A stretch of 64,000 nt of DNA from Enterobacter huaxiensis (GTDB taxonomy: Bacteria; Pseudomonadota; Gammaproteobacteria; Enterobacterales; Enterobacteriaceae): assembly GCF_003594935.2 (NCBI RefSeq), contig NZ_CP043342.1, positions 3,100,001 to 3,164,000 on the forward strand, written 5' to 3'. Below the pieces are notes generated by a model, which saw only the letters and a program-made list of their open reading frames with translations, searched no databases and had not been told where the DNA came from. This document shows, piece by piece, positions 19,112 to 30,000 of this stretch; position 1 is the stretch's first letter; every line of letters begins with the position of its first letter. The position numbers were made by a program, and so were the translations under genes.

Positions 19112-20512
19112 ATGAGCGTTGTGCCTGTAGCCGACGTACTCCAGGGCCGCGTCGCCGTTGACCAAGAAGTCACCGTGCGCGGATGGGTGCGTACTCGTCG
19201 AGATTCTAAAGCTGGTATCTCCTTCCTTGCCGTCTATGACGGTTCCTGCTTTGATCCAGTACAGGCCGTCATTAATAATTCTCTGCCCAATTACAATGAT
19301 GACGTTCTGCACCTGACAACGGGTTGTTCCGTTATCGTTACCGGTGTTGTCGTGGCATCACCGGGCCAGGGCCAGAGTTTCGAAATTCAGGCATCGGCTA
19401 TCGAAGTGACCGGCTGGGTTGAAGATCCGGATACTTACCCAATGGCGGCAAAACGTCACAGTATCGAATACCTGCGTGAAGTCGCTCACCTGCGCCCGCG
19501 CACCAACCTGATTGGTGCAGTTGCCCGCGTGCGTCATACGCTGGCGCAGGCGCTGCATCGTTTCTTTGACGAGCAGGGTTACTTCTGGGTCTCTACCCCG
19601 CTGATCACCGCGTCCGATACCGAAGGTGCTGGTGAAATGTTCCGCGTTTCGACGCTGGATATGGAAAACCTGCCGCGTACGCCGGAAGGCAAAGTGGACT
19701 ACGACAAAGACTTCTTTGGTAAAGAGGCCTTCCTGACGGTGTCCGGCCAGCTCAACGGCGAAACCTATGCCTGTGCGCTGTCTAAGATCTATACCTTCGG
19801 CCCAACCTTCCGTGCTGAAAACTCTAACACCAGCCGTCACCTGGCGGAATTCTGGATGCTGGAGCCGGAAGTGGCGTTTGCGGACCTCAATGATGTTGCC
19901 GGCCTGGCAGAAGCGATGCTGAAGTACGTGTTTAATGCCGTTCTTGAAGAACGCGCTGACGACATGAAATTCTTCGCTGAGCGCGTAGACAGCGACGCCG
20001 TTGCCCGCCTTGAGCGCTTTGTTTCGGCTGACTTTGCGCAGGTGGATTACACCGATGCGGTCGCTATCCTTGAGAAATGCGGCGAAACCTTCGAGAACCC
20101 GGTTTACTGGGGTGTGGACCTCTCCTCCGAGCACGAACGTTACCTCGCCGAGAAACACTTCAAAGCGCCGGTTGTCGTGAAAAACTATCCGAAAGACATT
20201 AAGGCCTTCTACATGCGCCTTAACGAAGACGGTAAAACCGTCGCGGCGATGGACGTGCTGGCGCCGGGTATCGGTGAAATTATCGGTGGTTCCCAGCGTG
20301 AAGAGCGTCTGGACGTTCTGGATGCGCGTATGGAAGAGATGGGGCTGAACCCGGCTGACTACAGCTGGTATCGCGACCTGCGCCGTTACGGTACCGTACC
20401 GCACTCGGGCTTTGGCCTGGGCTTCGAACGCCTGATCGCCTACGTCACGGGTGTTCAGAACGTGCGCGACGTGATTCCGTTCCCTCGTACTCCGCGTAAC
20501 GCAAGCTTCTAA
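19112..20512 (+). CDS. asnS: Asparaginyl-tRNA synthetase
   Basis: Class IIb synthetase charging tRNA-Asn. 466 aa, as in E. coli. N-terminal OB-fold anticodon-binding domain (about 15-105), then the catalytic core with motif 2 in [20 protein letters not shown] (about 229-248) and motif 3 in GFGLGFERL near the C-terminus. AGAGAG lies just upstream of the ATG. Monocistronic between pncB and ompF; it ends with its own hairpin terminator. Confidence 0.98.
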   Translation: MSVVPVADVLQGRVAVDQEVTVRGWVRTRRDSKAGISFLAVYDGSCFDPVQAVINNSLPNYNDDVLHLTTGCSVIVTGVVVASPGQGQSFEIQASAIEVTGWVEDPDTYPMAAKRHSIEYLREVAHLRPRTNLIGAVARVRHTLAQALHRFFDEQGYFWVSTPLITASDTEGAGEMFRVSTLDMENLPRTPEGKVDYDKDFFGKEAFLTVSGQLNGETYACALSKIYTFGPTFRAENSNTSRHLAEFWMLEPEVAFADLNDVAGLAEAMLKYVFNAVLEERADDMKFFAERVDSDAVARLERFVSADFAQVDYTDAVAILEKCGETFENPVYWGVDLSSEHERYLAEKHFKAPVVVKNYPKDIKAFYMRLNEDGKTVAAMDVLAPGIGEIIGGSQREERLDVLDARMEEMGLNPADYSWYRDLRRYGTVPHSGFGLGFERLIAYVTGVQNVRDVIPFPRTPRNASF

Positions 20513-20527
20513 GCTACACAATTCCTC

Positions 20528-20549
20528 ATGGCCAGCCGATGCTGGCCAT
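20528..20549 (+). terminator. asnS terminator
   Basis: ATGGCCAGC-CGAT-GCTGGCCAT, a perfect 9-bp stem followed by TATTTTAT, 15 bp after the asnS stop. Confidence 0.85.
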
Positions 20550-20910
20550 TATTTTATCCTGCATTGTCAGTTAGTGTCAGTTGAAAGTCAGCATCTTTAA
20601 ACTACAACCCCGTCATTCCCTCTACCTGTTACGTTTTGTTTCCACGAAATATCTGCGAACAAAAAATAAACCCCATTCTTATTGCGCTTAATACATTCCT
20701 TACGCATTAGCACAAATTTAAACCGATTTCACAGCCATCCAGAAGTCTCTTTCCGGCCATAAGAAAAATCGGGACGTTTAGCTTCTGTTGATACGATTTG
20801 CCTTTAGCCAAATTAAATATAAGCAATTCATATATATAGGAATGAAGGAGCTGTTTAATTCGCCAGGTTGGTCTGAAATTTGAGGTGCTTCACAAAGTTC
20901 CTCAAAATAC
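20550..20910. other. AT-rich region upstream of ompF, no gene seen
   Basis: About 360 bp without a credible coding frame. In E. coli the corresponding stretch holds a distal OmpR site (F4) and IHF sites that loop to the ompF promoter. The AT-rich runs around 20800-20850 would suit IHF, but I cannot assign a site with confidence. Confidence 0.5.
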
Positions 20911-21008
20911 ACATTCAGTTACATATAATTGCTTTTTGTTACTGAATCTTGAGGATTGTAGCACTTTCACTGTAGCGAAACGCTTCTATGAATGGAAAGA
21001 TGCCTGTC
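20911..21008 (+). promoter_or_regulatory. ompF promoter with OmpR-binding region
   Basis: The segment GTAGCACTTTCACTGTAGCG (20958-20977) matches, with one change, the OmpR F3 region of E. coli ompF as I recall it; GTTACATATAATTGC and GTTACTGAATC further upstream fit the F1/F2 positions. The -10 AAAGAT is at 20996-21001 and the expected start near 21009. Confidence 0.75.
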
Positions 21009-21120
21009 AGATACATAAAGACACCAAACTCTCATCAATAGTTCCGGAAATATTTATTGACAGAATTTATTGACGGCGGTGGCGAGTGTCATAAAAAAAA
21101 ACCAATGAGGGTAATAAATA
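21009..21120 (+). promoter_or_regulatory. ompF 5' UTR with MicF-type antisense target
   Basis: A 112-base leader close to that of E. coli ompF. The region around the ribosome-binding site (ATGAGGGTAATAAATA) is the part that pairs with the small RNA MicF in E. coli. micF itself would be next to ompC, outside this window. A 62-codon frame at 20885-21073 crosses this leader and the OmpR sites and is not a gene. Confidence 0.65.
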
Positions 21121-22209
21121 ATGATGAAGCGCAATATCCTGGCAGTGGTAATCCCTGCCCTGCTGGTAGCCGGTGCAGCTAACGCTGCAGAAATCTATAA
21201 CAAAAACGGCAACAAATTAGATCTGTACGGAAAAGTGGTTGGTGAGCACGACTTCGTTACCTCTGGTGACAACACCTCCAACGGCGACGCGACCTATGCG
21301 CAGATCGGTTTCAAAGGCGAAACTCAAATCAATGACCAGCTGACCGGTTACGGCCAGTGGGAATACCGTGCTCTGGCAAGCCAGGCAGAAAGCAACCAGA
21401 CTCAGCGTACCCGTCTGGCGTTCGCAGGCCTGAAAGCCGGTGATGCAGGTTCTATCGACTACGGCCGTAACTACGGTATCGTATACGATGTTGAATCCTA
21501 CACCGATATGGCGCCATCTTTCTCCGGCATGACCTGGGCTAACTACTCTGATAACTTCATGACCGGCCGTAGCACCGGCCTGCTGACCTACCGCAACTCT
21601 GACTTCTTCGGTCTGGTTGACGGTCTGAGCCTGGGCCTGCAGTACCAGGGTAAAAACGAGCGTGACGATGTTAAAACCTCTAACGGTGACGGCGTCGGTA
21701 CCTCCCTGGGTTATGAATTCGGTGAAGGTTTCGGCCTGATCGGCGCATACAGCAACTCTGACCGTACTAACGCTCAGGAAGCTGATGGCAAAGGCGAGAA
21801 AGCTGAAGCATGGGCTGTTGGTGCTAAATACGATGCGAACAACATCTACCTGGCAACCACCTATGCAGAAACCCGCAACATGACTCGCGAAGGCGACGGC
21901 ACATTTGCGAACAAAACGCAGAACTTTGAAGTTATCGCTCAGTACCAGTTCGACTTCGGCCTGCGTCCATCCGTTGCTTACGTACAGTCTAAAGGTAAAA
22001 ACCTTGAGCAGCGCGGCACCTTCGCTGGCGGCGATGCTGACCTGCAGAAATTCGTTGAAATCGGTGCAACTTACTACTTCAACAAAAACCTCAACATCTA
22101 TGTTGACTACCAGCTGAACCTGATCGACGACACCGACTACTCTCGTAGCGTGGGTATCGTGAACGGTAAAGACGACCAGGTTGCAATGGCTGTTACCTAC
22201 CAGTTCTAA
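21121..22209 (+). CDS. ompF: Trimeric outer-membrane porin, OmpF/Omp35 type
   Basis: General diffusion porin, 362 aa with a 22-residue signal peptide ending in ANA and a mature start AEIYNKNG. The 16-strand barrel ends in a C-terminal Phe (VTYQF), the BAM signal. Strand motifs [47 protein letters not shown] and YYFNKN are standard for this family. The constriction loop L3 (residues 126-150) reads [11 protein letters not shown] and lacks the PEFGGD of E. coli OmpF/OmpC. The long extracellular loops resemble Klebsiella OmpK35 / Enterobacter Omp35 rather than E. coli OmpF. Location between asnS and aspC, plus the OmpR/MicF-type upstream region, make it the ompF orthologue. A second in-frame ATG follows immediately. 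Confidence 0.95.
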   Translation: MMKRNILAVVIPALLVAGAANAAEIYNKNGNKLDLYGKVVGEHDFVTSGDNTSNGDATYAQIGFKGETQINDQLTGYGQWEYRALASQAESNQTQRTRLAFAGLKAGDAGSIDYGRNYGIVYDVESYTDMAPSFSGMTWANYSDNFMTGRSTGLLTYRNSDFFGLVDGLSLGLQYQGKNERDDVKTSNGDGVGTSLGYEFGEGFGLIGAYSNSDRTNAQEADGKGEKAEAWAVGAKYDANNIYLATTYAETRNMTREGDGTFANKTQNFEVIAQYQFDFGLRPSVAYVQSKGKNLEQRGTFAGGDADLQKFVEIGATYYFNKNLNIYVDYQLNLIDDTDYSRSVGIVNGKDDQVAMAVTYQF

Positions 22210-22239
22210 TCAGTACACCACGTTGTTATATGCTTAATG

Positions 22240-22266
22240 AACAGGGCTTCGGCCCTGTTTTTTTAT
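22240..22266 (+). terminator. ompF terminator
   Basis: AACAGGGC-TTCG-GCCCTGTT, a UUCG-capped 8-bp stem followed by a T run, 31 bp after the ompF stop. Confidence 0.9.
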
Positions 22267-22393
22267 GTCTGATAGAAAAAAATGGCGACTTTTGAAAAGC
22301 CGCACGCTTTTCGTCGCAAACGGTTGGCATTTTGTAAATCTACCGTTAACCTGATAGCGGATTTCACTTCTGTAATCACAATGGAACTTCGTC

Positions 22394-23584
22394 ATGTTTG
22401 AGAACATTACCGCCGCTCCTGCCGACCCAATTCTGGGCCTGGCCGATCTGTTTCGTGCCGACGACCGCCCAGGCAAAATCAACCTGGGTATTGGTGTATA
22501 TAAAGATGAAACCGGCAAAACCCCGGTTCTGACCAGCGTCAAAAAGGCAGAGCAGTACCTGCTGGAAAATGAAACCACCAAAAACTACCTCGGTATTGAT
22601 GGTATCCCCGAGTTTGGTCGTTGCACTCAGGAACTGCTGTTCGGTAAAGGCAGCGCGATTGTAAGCAGCAAACGCGCTCGTACGGCGCAAACCCCTGGCG
22701 GTACCGGTGCTCTGCGCGTCGCGGCGGATTTCCTTGCGAAAAATACCTCAGCTAAGCGCGTGTGGGTGAGCAATCCAAGCTGGCCAAACCACAAGAGCGT
22801 CTTTAACTCTGCGGGTCTGGAAGTGTGTGAATATGCGTACTATGACGCAGCAAATCATTCTCTGGATTTTGACGGCTTGCTGGCCAGCCTGAATGAAGCG
22901 CAGGCGGGTGATGTGGTGCTGTTCCACGGCTGCTGCCATAACCCAACGGGTATTGACCCGACGCTGGAGCAGTGGGAGCAACTGGCTAAGCTGTCCGTTG
23001 AAAAAGGCTGGCTGCCGCTGTTCGACTTCGCCTATCAGGGCTTTGCCCGCGGTCTGGAAGAAGATGCAGAAGGCCTGCGCGCGTTCGCCGCCGTGCATCA
23101 GGAACTGATCGTTGCGAGCTCTTATTCCAAGAACTTTGGCCTGTACAATGAGCGTGTAGGCGCCTGTACGCTGGTTGCCGCCGACGAGCAAACCGTTGAC
23201 CGCGCATTCAGCCAGATGAAGTCCGTGATCCGTGCTAACTACTCTAACCCACCGGCACACGGTGCCTCAGTTGTTGCCACTATCCTGAGCAACGACGCGC
23301 TGCGCGCAATCTGGGAACAAGAGCTGAACGACATGCGTCAGCGCATTCAGCGTATGCGTCTGCTGTTCGTGAGCACGCTGGCCGAAAAAGGTGCCGATCG
23401 TGACTTTAGCTTCATCATCAAGCAGAACGGCATGTTCTCCTTTAGCGGCCTGACCAAAGAGCAGGTACTGCGTCTGCGCGAAGAGTTCGGCGTTTACGCC
23501 GTGGCCTCTGGCCGCGTGAACGTTGCGGGCATGACGCCGGACAACATGTCGCCGCTGTGCGAAGCCATTGTCGCCGTACTCTAA
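22394..23584 (+). CDS. aspC: Aspartate aminotransferase
   Basis: PLP enzyme interconverting aspartate and 2-oxoglutarate with oxaloacetate and glutamate; it also contributes to aromatic amino acid transamination. 396 aa as in E. coli. The PLP-binding lysine is Lys246 in [12 protein letters not shown]; the cofactor contacts NPTGID and the arginine of SGRVNVAGM near the C-terminus are present. Monocistronic, with a terminator shared with convergent gloC. Confidence 0.97.
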   Translation: MFENITAAPADPILGLADLFRADDRPGKINLGIGVYKDETGKTPVLTSVKKAEQYLLENETTKNYLGIDGIPEFGRCTQELLFGKGSAIVSSKRARTAQTPGGTGALRVAADFLAKNTSAKRVWVSNPSWPNHKSVFNSAGLEVCEYAYYDAANHSLDFDGLLASLNEAQAGDVVLFHGCCHNPTGIDPTLEQWEQLAKLSVEKGWLPLFDFAYQGFARGLEEDAEGLRAFAAVHQELIVASSYSKNFGLYNERVGACTLVAADEQTVDRAFSQMKSVIRANYSNPPAHGASVVATILSNDALRAIWEQELNDMRQRIQRMRLLFVSTLAEKGADRDFSFIIKQNGMFSFSGLTKEQVLRLREEFGVYAVASGRVNVAGMTPDNMSPLCEAIVAVL

Positions 23585-23595
23585 TCTGCGCCCAC

Positions 23596-23624
23596 AAAAA
23601 AGCCTGCATCGCGCAGGCTTTTTT
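23596..23624. terminator. Bidirectional terminator between aspC and gloC
   Basis: AAAAAAGCCTGC-ATCGC-GCAGGCTTTTTT, a 12-bp perfect stem between convergent genes. Confidence 0.9.
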
Positions 23625-23636
23625 ATTTAATTCGAT

Positions 23637-24284
23637 TTACCAGACAGGCATTTCATCCTGAAGGAACGGGTTGTGCAGCCGTTCGTAGCCCAATGTCGAC
23701 ATCGGACCGTGGCCGGCAATAAACGTCACATCATCGCCCAACGGCAATAACTTCTGTTTAATCGACTGAATCAGCTGACCGTGATCGCCACGCGGGAAGT
23801 CGCTGCGCCCTACGCCGCCTTTGAAAATCACATCGCCGGAAATCAGCAGACGCGACTGGTCATCAAAGAAGACGATGTGGCCCGGCGTATGCCCAGGGCA
23901 ATGCAACACCTGTAAAGTCACATTCCCTACGCTAACGCGCTCTCCTTCGTTTAGCCAGCGATCGGGCGTCAATGGCAGACACTCATCAAGGCCAAACATG
24001 CGGCTTTGGGCAGGTAACCCCTGCAGCCAGAACTCATCTTCTTTTTCCGGGCCGATAACCGGCACACCGTAGTATTCAGCCAGTTCAGCCGCAGCACCCA
24101 CATGGTCAAGATGACCATGCGTGAGGAGGATCTGCATCAGCGTTACGCCGCTTGCAGCGACCTCCTGCTTGATTTTCTCAGCGTCACCGCCGGGATCGAC
24201 AAGCGCGGCCAGTTTGGTTTGTTCACACCAGATCAATGAACAGTTCTGGGAGAACGCGGTAACCGGAATAATACGATAGTTCAT
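23637..24284 (-). CDS. gloC: Type II glyoxalase GloC (hydroxyacylglutathione hydrolase)
   Basis: Metallo-beta-lactamase-fold hydrolase that splits S-lactoylglutathione in methylglyoxal detoxification; E. coli YcbL/GloC. 215 aa. Metal-binding motif HGHLDH at residues 56-61, further ligands in HCPGHTPGH and SGDVIF, and a C-terminal histidine in GHGPMST. The single-domain form lacks the C-terminal helical substrate domain of GloB. Starts 20 bp after mepK on the same strand, so mepK and gloC are probably co-transcribed. Confidence 0.93.
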   Translation of the reverse strand: MNYRIIPVTAFSQNCSLIWCEQTKLAALVDPGGDAEKIKQEVAASGVTLMQILLTHGHLDHVGAAAELAEYYGVPVIGPEKEDEFWLQGLPAQSRMFGLDECLPLTPDRWLNEGERVSVGNVTLQVLHCPGHTPGHIVFFDDQSRLLISGDVIFKGGVGRSDFPRGDHGQLIQSIKQKLLPLGDDVTFIAGHGPMSTLGYERLHNPFLQDEMPVW

Positions 24285-24304
24285 ACTGCTCCTGTGTTTC
24301 GTTA

Positions 24305-24856
24305 TTACCAGTGCCGAACCGGCCCGGTATCAATATGCACAAAGTTGCTACGTGGGTAATATCCTACACCACCTGCGCGCATAGATAACGCAGCTTTGCG
24401 TATATTGGCTAACGAAACGCCTTCAATATGGAAATCCATCGCCTGCCCTTTCGTGTGATAGCTTTTCTTCGCTACCCCACGGCTGTGGGCGCGCAGTTCA
24501 TTGTTGGTATCGAGGGAACGGTATCCAGAAATGAGCTGCACCGGCTTGCGGGTACCCAGCATCCCCTGAAGGCGGAATAGCTGATCGAATAATCCTGGGT
24601 CGATGGCTTTGATTTTATTCGCGCGGAAGTCACGGAAAAAATGGTTTAGTCTTGCTAATTCATCCTGAATATAGCCTCTGCCATCGAAAAACTCCGCCTT
24701 AAGCGACTCACCAGTATGGAGATTGTTGAGCGTTAAGATACGCGGACGTGGTGTCGAGAGGGTGGCAAATGCTGGCGTCGGAAGGATGGCCGCTGCGCCG
24801 AGCGCAACACCACCTAACGCCAGCAGTCTGCGGCGATTAGCGTCAAATTTGTCCAT
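24305..24856 (-). CDS. mepK: MepK, murein DD/LD-endopeptidase specific for 3-3 crosslinks
   Basis: Periplasmic M15-type zinc peptidase (DUF882) that cleaves mDAP-mDAP crosslinks in E. coli. 183 aa (E. coli 182). The N-terminus [10 protein letters not shown] followed by a mildly hydrophobic stretch is a Tat signal with cleavage near AFA. Zinc ligands are expected in HTKGQAMDF and in FVHIDTG near the C-terminus. The neighbouring ldtD makes exactly the 3-3 crosslinks MepK opens, so synthesis and removal of these bonds are encoded side by side. Confidence 0.92.
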   Translation of the reverse strand: MDKFDANRRRLLALGGVALGAAAILPTPAFATLSTPRPRILTLNNLHTGESLKAEFFDGRGYIQDELARLNHFFRDFRANKIKAIDPGLFDQLFRLQGMLGTRKPVQLISGYRSLDTNNELRAHSRGVAKKSYHTKGQAMDFHIEGVSLANIRKAALSMRAGGVGYYPRSNFVHIDTGPVRHW

Positions 24857-25031
24857 GATAATCAGGTCTACAGGTCAATGTTATCGTAAATATGCTTAGC
24901 GCACGAAGGGCACCTTAACTGGCAATACAGCCCGCGTCAAGGCGCCCAATCCCAGTAAATACGCGGCCTACAGCCAGATCGGCCCGTATTCACCATAACT
25001 TACGACAATCATTTTTCCCGAACTACTTCAT
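24857..25031. other. Intergenic region between ldtD and mepK
   Basis: 175 bp with no reading frame of note and no clear terminator for ldtD. It presumably carries the mepK promoter. Confidence 0.4.
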
Positions 25032-26855
25032 TTACCTGATTAATTGTTCAGCTTTTGGCAAAATTTGTGCGCCGGATCGCGCCGTGAGATCGTAATTGTA
25101 AATATCTGTACGGTACTGGGTGCGCCCGTCTTCGCCAACAAACGCCGTCAGATAGTAAAGATTGACCGGAATGTTGTGTCGAATATTCACGTAGCGCGTA
25201 TCGCCTTGTTTAAGCGCATCCGAAATGCGCGTATCGTTCCAGCCCGCATCCTGTAACAGCATATTGGCCAGGTCAGAGGCCTTATTCACACGAACACACC
25301 CCGAGCTGAGCGCACGCGCGTCTTTCTGGAACAGGTTGTGATTCGGCGTATCGTGCAAATAAATTGCATCCGAACTTGGCATGTTGAACTTATAGCGACC
25401 CAGCGAGTTGTGCGCACCGGGTGCCTGCTGGAACCGGAACGGCAAGTTAGAGGCCGTAATGGTAGACCAGTCGACCATATAGGGATCGATCGCCTCTTTA
25501 CTATTCCAGCCGCGCATCACCGTATAGTTATGACGCTCAAGATACCCCGGATCGTTCCACAGTTTAGGCAGAATATCCTTACGCGCCAGGGTCGGCGGCA
25601 CGTTCCACGGCGGGTTTACCACCACGTTATTGAGCGCACTGCTCATCATCGGAGTTTTACGATCCGGACGACCCACGATGACGCGAGACGCCAGCTTTTC
25701 GTTGCCGTCCTGATAATAGACCAGAGAATAGGCGGGAATATTAACCATAATTCCGGTAGAAAGCGTGCCCGGCAGCAAACGTAAGCGCTGAATATTCAGG
25801 GCCAGCACCCCTGCCCGCTGCGCCGGAGAGACGTTCAGCCAGTCGCGGGTTGACTGACCAATAACGCCATCAGCGCCCAGCCCCTGTGCGGCCTGGAATT
25901 GTTTCACCGCAGCGACGAGCTCACGATCGTAGGCTGCCGGCTTATTGCTCAATGCAACGGCTTTCTTCTCGCTCACCGGTGCCGATGGGCTAACGACGGC
26001 GCCTTGCGGATCGTCGCCGGGAAGCGCAATTTTAGGGCCCCCGTCCAGGATACCAGCGCGTTTTAAAATCTCACGGATCGTCGGGACATCGCTACTCCAC
26101 TGCCCAGGACGAAGCGTGGACGTGGCGCGCAGCTGCGGCCACGGTCGCGAGTCCGACACCAGCTCAAGCAACGACTGATGCATCGTGGCATATTGCGGAT
26201 GCGCAGGCGTCAGGCTTGCGATAAAGCGCGGCAATTCGCCATTGTCCAGCGACAGCTGCCACTGGTTAATTACCGAGAGTGCAGGCGTGGCCAGTTTGTA
26301 AGGTTTATCGCTGTACAGCCAACGATTGCCGTTGACCGGAATACCCGCAACAAACTGAAGATAGCCCATCATGGCATCAGACAGCACGACGTCACGCGCC
26401 TGGCCGGTCACGGCAGGATTGGTCAGCAGTTCAACCCACGCCGTAAACTGCGGCTGGAAGCCCGCAATGGCGACCTCCGCCAGCTGCTGCTGGAAAGCGC
26501 GTACCGCATCGCGATTATCCCACATAGGTTTCATATCGCGTGCCGCATACAGCAGCGTTAACTGATTAATGTAGGCGGGCGTATACCCGGAAGGCAGCCC
26601 TGCTAAAAGCTGCTGGCGGAGTGATTCGATGTCGATGCCTTCCGGCAGCGGCCTGATCCCGGCCATAATGGCCGTCGCCGGAGACTGGTCCAGCGGCATT
26701 GTCAGCGACGTCGGCTGCGCGCCCATTGTCGCGGAGCTGTCTGTCGGTACGATTTCAGGCTCGTCGGCCTGAGCGGTGAACAGTGGAGCAAACATCACTG
26801 ACAGGCATAAGCTTAGCGCTGACAGCTGACGACCACGTATTTTCTTTAGCAACAT
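25032..26855 (-). CDS. ldtD: L,D-transpeptidase LdtD
   Basis: Periplasmic enzyme forming 3-3 (mDAP-mDAP) peptidoglycan crosslinks. In E. coli (YcbB) it gives beta-lactam tolerance and is induced by Cpx envelope stress. 607 aa (E. coli 615). N-terminal signal peptide ending near TAQA, a helical scaffold domain, a peptidoglycan-binding domain ([19 protein letters not shown] near 325), and a YkuD catalytic domain with the HDTPN segment and nucleophile Cys in SSGCVRV (near 520). Monocistronic, upstream of mepK on the same strand. Confidence 0.95.
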   Translation of the reverse strand: MLLKKIRGRQLSALSLCLSVMFAPLFTAQADEPEIVPTDSSATMGAQPTSLTMPLDQSPATAIMAGIRPLPEGIDIESLRQQLLAGLPSGYTPAYINQLTLLYAARDMKPMWDNRDAVRAFQQQLAEVAIAGFQPQFTAWVELLTNPAVTGQARDVVLSDAMMGYLQFVAGIPVNGNRWLYSDKPYKLATPALSVINQWQLSLDNGELPRFIASLTPAHPQYATMHQSLLELVSDSRPWPQLRATSTLRPGQWSSDVPTIREILKRAGILDGGPKIALPGDDPQGAVVSPSAPVSEKKAVALSNKPAAYDRELVAAVKQFQAAQGLGADGVIGQSTRDWLNVSPAQRAGVLALNIQRLRLLPGTLSTGIMVNIPAYSLVYYQDGNEKLASRVIVGRPDRKTPMMSSALNNVVVNPPWNVPPTLARKDILPKLWNDPGYLERHNYTVMRGWNSKEAIDPYMVDWSTITASNLPFRFQQAPGAHNSLGRYKFNMPSSDAIYLHDTPNHNLFQKDARALSSGCVRVNKASDLANMLLQDAGWNDTRISDALKQGDTRYVNIRHNIPVNLYYLTAFVGEDGRTQYRTDIYNYDLTARSGAQILPKAEQLIR

Positions 26856-26992
26856 CCCTTGCCCCCTGTTTTCTTACGACATGCCCATCACGCTGGGGCT
26901 TTCCTTCAGTATAGAAAGGCATACACGCTGTTGCCTTGCCTTATGTAAAGAAGTTTAAAGATAACGCAGCCCTGAGCACAAGTTAAGTGAAT

Positions 26993-27018
26993 AAAAAAAG
27001 CGGCGCTAATGCGCCGCT
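26993..27018 (-). terminator. Terminator of the cmoM-mukFEB operon
   Basis: AGCGGCGC-ATTA-GCGCCGCT on the minus strand followed by seven T residues, 18 bp beyond the mukB stop. Confidence 0.9.
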
Positions 27019-27035
27019 CTTTGTAACAAAACGCG

Positions 27036-30000
27036 CTATGACGCGTCAGCCGTCCCCGGCAACGACTCCGGCGGCTGCGGAGCAAAGCCGCGCAGGCCCA
27101 CAACGTGTACGTGTTCGCTGTTCTGGAACACTTTACGCACCAGCTTATAGGTCGTGCCTTTTTCAGGGCTGATGTTCTCCGGTGCCGCGATGATAAGCTG
27201 CATATCGAGGCGATCGCAAAGCTCAAACAGCGTAGCGATGGAGCGGGCATCGAGACGCGCGGCTTCATCAAGGAACAGCAGACGGCATGGAGAGATGTCT
27301 TTGCCGCGCAGGCGGCGCGCTTCATCTTCCCAGCTCTGAACCACCATCACCAGTATCGACATACCGGTACCGATAGCTTCACCGGTAGAAAGCGCGCCGG
27401 ACTCTGCACGCAGCCAGCCGTCGGAGCCACGGTTAACCTCAACTTCCATTTCCAGGTAGTTACGGTAGTCCAGCAGCTCCTCACCGATCGTTTGCGGCGT
27501 ACGTTGGCCCATATCGATCTGCGGATTCAGGCGCTGATACAGTTTCGCCAGCGCTTCGGAGAAGGTCAGACGGTTACTGTTGAACAGATCCTGATGCTGT
27601 TCGTGCTGCTCAGACAATACATCCAGCAGGGTGGAATGCGCCTCACGCACGTTCACGTTCAGACGTACGCTGTTCACCTGGCCAAACGACACGCTCTGCA
27701 GGCCCTGGTTCAGCTGACGGATACGGTTCTGTTCACGCTGAATGGTTTTGCGAATGATGTTCGCCACGCTGCGTGAGCTGATCGCCAGCTTCTGCTCGCG
27801 CGAGGTCAGCTCTTCCGTCAGGCGACCCAGCTCAATTTCCATCTGTTCGATGGCTTCAACCGGATCGTCGGTACGGATGATGTCCTGACGAATACGTTCG
27901 CGCAGGTGCTGGTAAACGGCCACAAAGAACTGGATCTTACGTTCCGGACGCTTTGGATCTTCGGACATACGCAGCACGTCGCGCAGGTGTTCGTTATCCG
28001 CTACCGCCAGACGCAGGGCGCCCAACGCTTTATCCGACATGGAACGCAGTTCGTCCCCGGAAAGATAGGCCAGCTCGCGACGGTGCAGACGACGTTCAAC
28101 ATTGTTGTCTTTCACCATACGCATCACCGCGCACCAGCCCGCCTTGGCGGTCACGACCTGCTCGCGCATTTCGTGATAGTCGCGCTCCAGCTTGCGCAGG
28201 CGACGGGTCAGGTTATCCATTTCCGCTTCACAGAAGGTCAGCGCTTTTTCCAGCTGATTACGCCGCGCACGGTTGTTACTGAGCTGGCTATGCAGTTCGT
28301 CACGACGAATACGCGCCCGTTCTTCGGCGCCGCTGTCAGCGCGAACGCCGATGTCCTGCAGCTCTTTTTGCAGATCGTTTAACAGCTCTTTCTTGGTGTC
28401 GAAGGAGCTTTTCAGCGAGGCCATGACCTGGCTGTACTGGCTCAGCTGTGCGGCGTGCGTTCGCATTGCTTCGCGAGCACGGGTACGTTCAGCTTCCGCC
28501 TGCTCAAGACGCTGGCGCAGCTTCTCATTCAGGTCGCTGTTACCGCTCAGCATTTCGGCTGAATCAGAGTAGCCAAAGTGGGCACGACGCTGTACCACTT
28601 CCGTCAGGGCAAACGCCTGCTGACGCGCGTCACGCTGCACCTGCTGCGACCAGGCATAATCTTCTTTTAACTGCTCGAACTGCTCCGGGTCGCTCTGAAG
28701 CACGGAGACAACCGGCTCCAGCTTCGCCAGCTGATTGCCGTGCTGCTGCACGAAACGCGCCGCTTCCTGAGCTTCATCCAGACGTTCCTGAATTTCATCC
28801 ACGCGGTCAGCCAGCGTCTCATCTGCCAGCAGGTTCAGGCGCGGCAGAATGCGGTTAAGGGCAGCAACGCCCTCTTTCGCCTGCTCGAACTGGACGCGGC
28901 TCTGCTGGTTATCATTTTCATGATTGGCAATGGCGCGTTCCAGCTCACCGCGGCGGGTGGTGAGCTTGCGAATTTCCGCTTCCGGGTCAGCGTCAAAGGC
29001 GACGGCAAGATGGCTGCCGATAAAGCGGCTGAACGCCTGGTGCAGGCGCTGGGTTTTCTGTACGTCAAATGACAGCGTCGCGAAACGTTCGGACAGCGTT
29101 TCACGCTCGGCGTGCAGGCTTTCGATACGGTTTTCACGCGCGGCGCGGCCAAACAGCGGCAGTTCAGGGAAGCGAGAATAACGCCACTGACGATCGGCGA
29201 TTTTCACCACCACCGCTTTTTCCAGCTCGTCGACGCTGAAGACGCTGTCGTCGAATGACTGCGGATCGCCTTCGATCAGATAGAGATCTTCAGGACAGTC
29301 TTCCAGCCCGGCAAGCTGCTCGGAAATCAGCGACAGATCCGGAACCACAATCGCGTTACGCGACGGTCCATACAGCGCAGAGAAGTACGGAGCATCATCC
29401 AGGCCAACATCGTCATAAATTTCGGACAGCAGTACGCCGCCGAAACGCTCCGCCAGGGTGTTCAGGCGGGCATCGTCTGCACCGCCCGGCTGGCTCAGGC
29501 GTTCAATTTCTTCGTCGACGTCACGTTTACGTGCGCCCACTTCGTCGCGCTCAACAATCACTTCGCGCTCGCGCTCAAGCAGCTGCTGCAGGTATTCCGT
29601 CACTTCCTGGCTGGACTCGAACTCTTCGCCACACTGCTCGCTGAGCTGGCTCAGGCTGCTTTGGGCTGCCAGCCAGACCGGCGCACGCTGCAATAACTTC
29701 TGCGAGCGGGACTGAAGCTGCTCCATCTCCTGACGCAGCGTCATACGCTGCTCGCTGGCGTTGGATACGGAATCAGACAGCGCGGCAATACGCGCTTCAA
29801 GCTCCTGATGCAGCGCCTCAAGCTCGTCGAAATCGTAATTTTTACCCTGACGCTTGCAGAATTCCGCCAGCAGACGCTCGGCTTCCTGCTGCTCGCGCAG
29901 GCGCTGCTCCAGCTCGTTGAGACGCATACGCAGCGGCTGAACCTGCTCGGCCAGATGACGCTGGTTCACACCGTCGCGCAGCAGCTCACGGGCAACGTTC

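Noticed and set aside
19358..20521. 387-codon open frame on the minus strand across asnS
   Set aside because: Shadow of a highly expressed gene; no independent support.
20885..21073. 62-codon frame upstream of ompF
   Set aside because: It crosses the OmpR sites, -10 element and transcription start of ompF; no Shine-Dalgarno.
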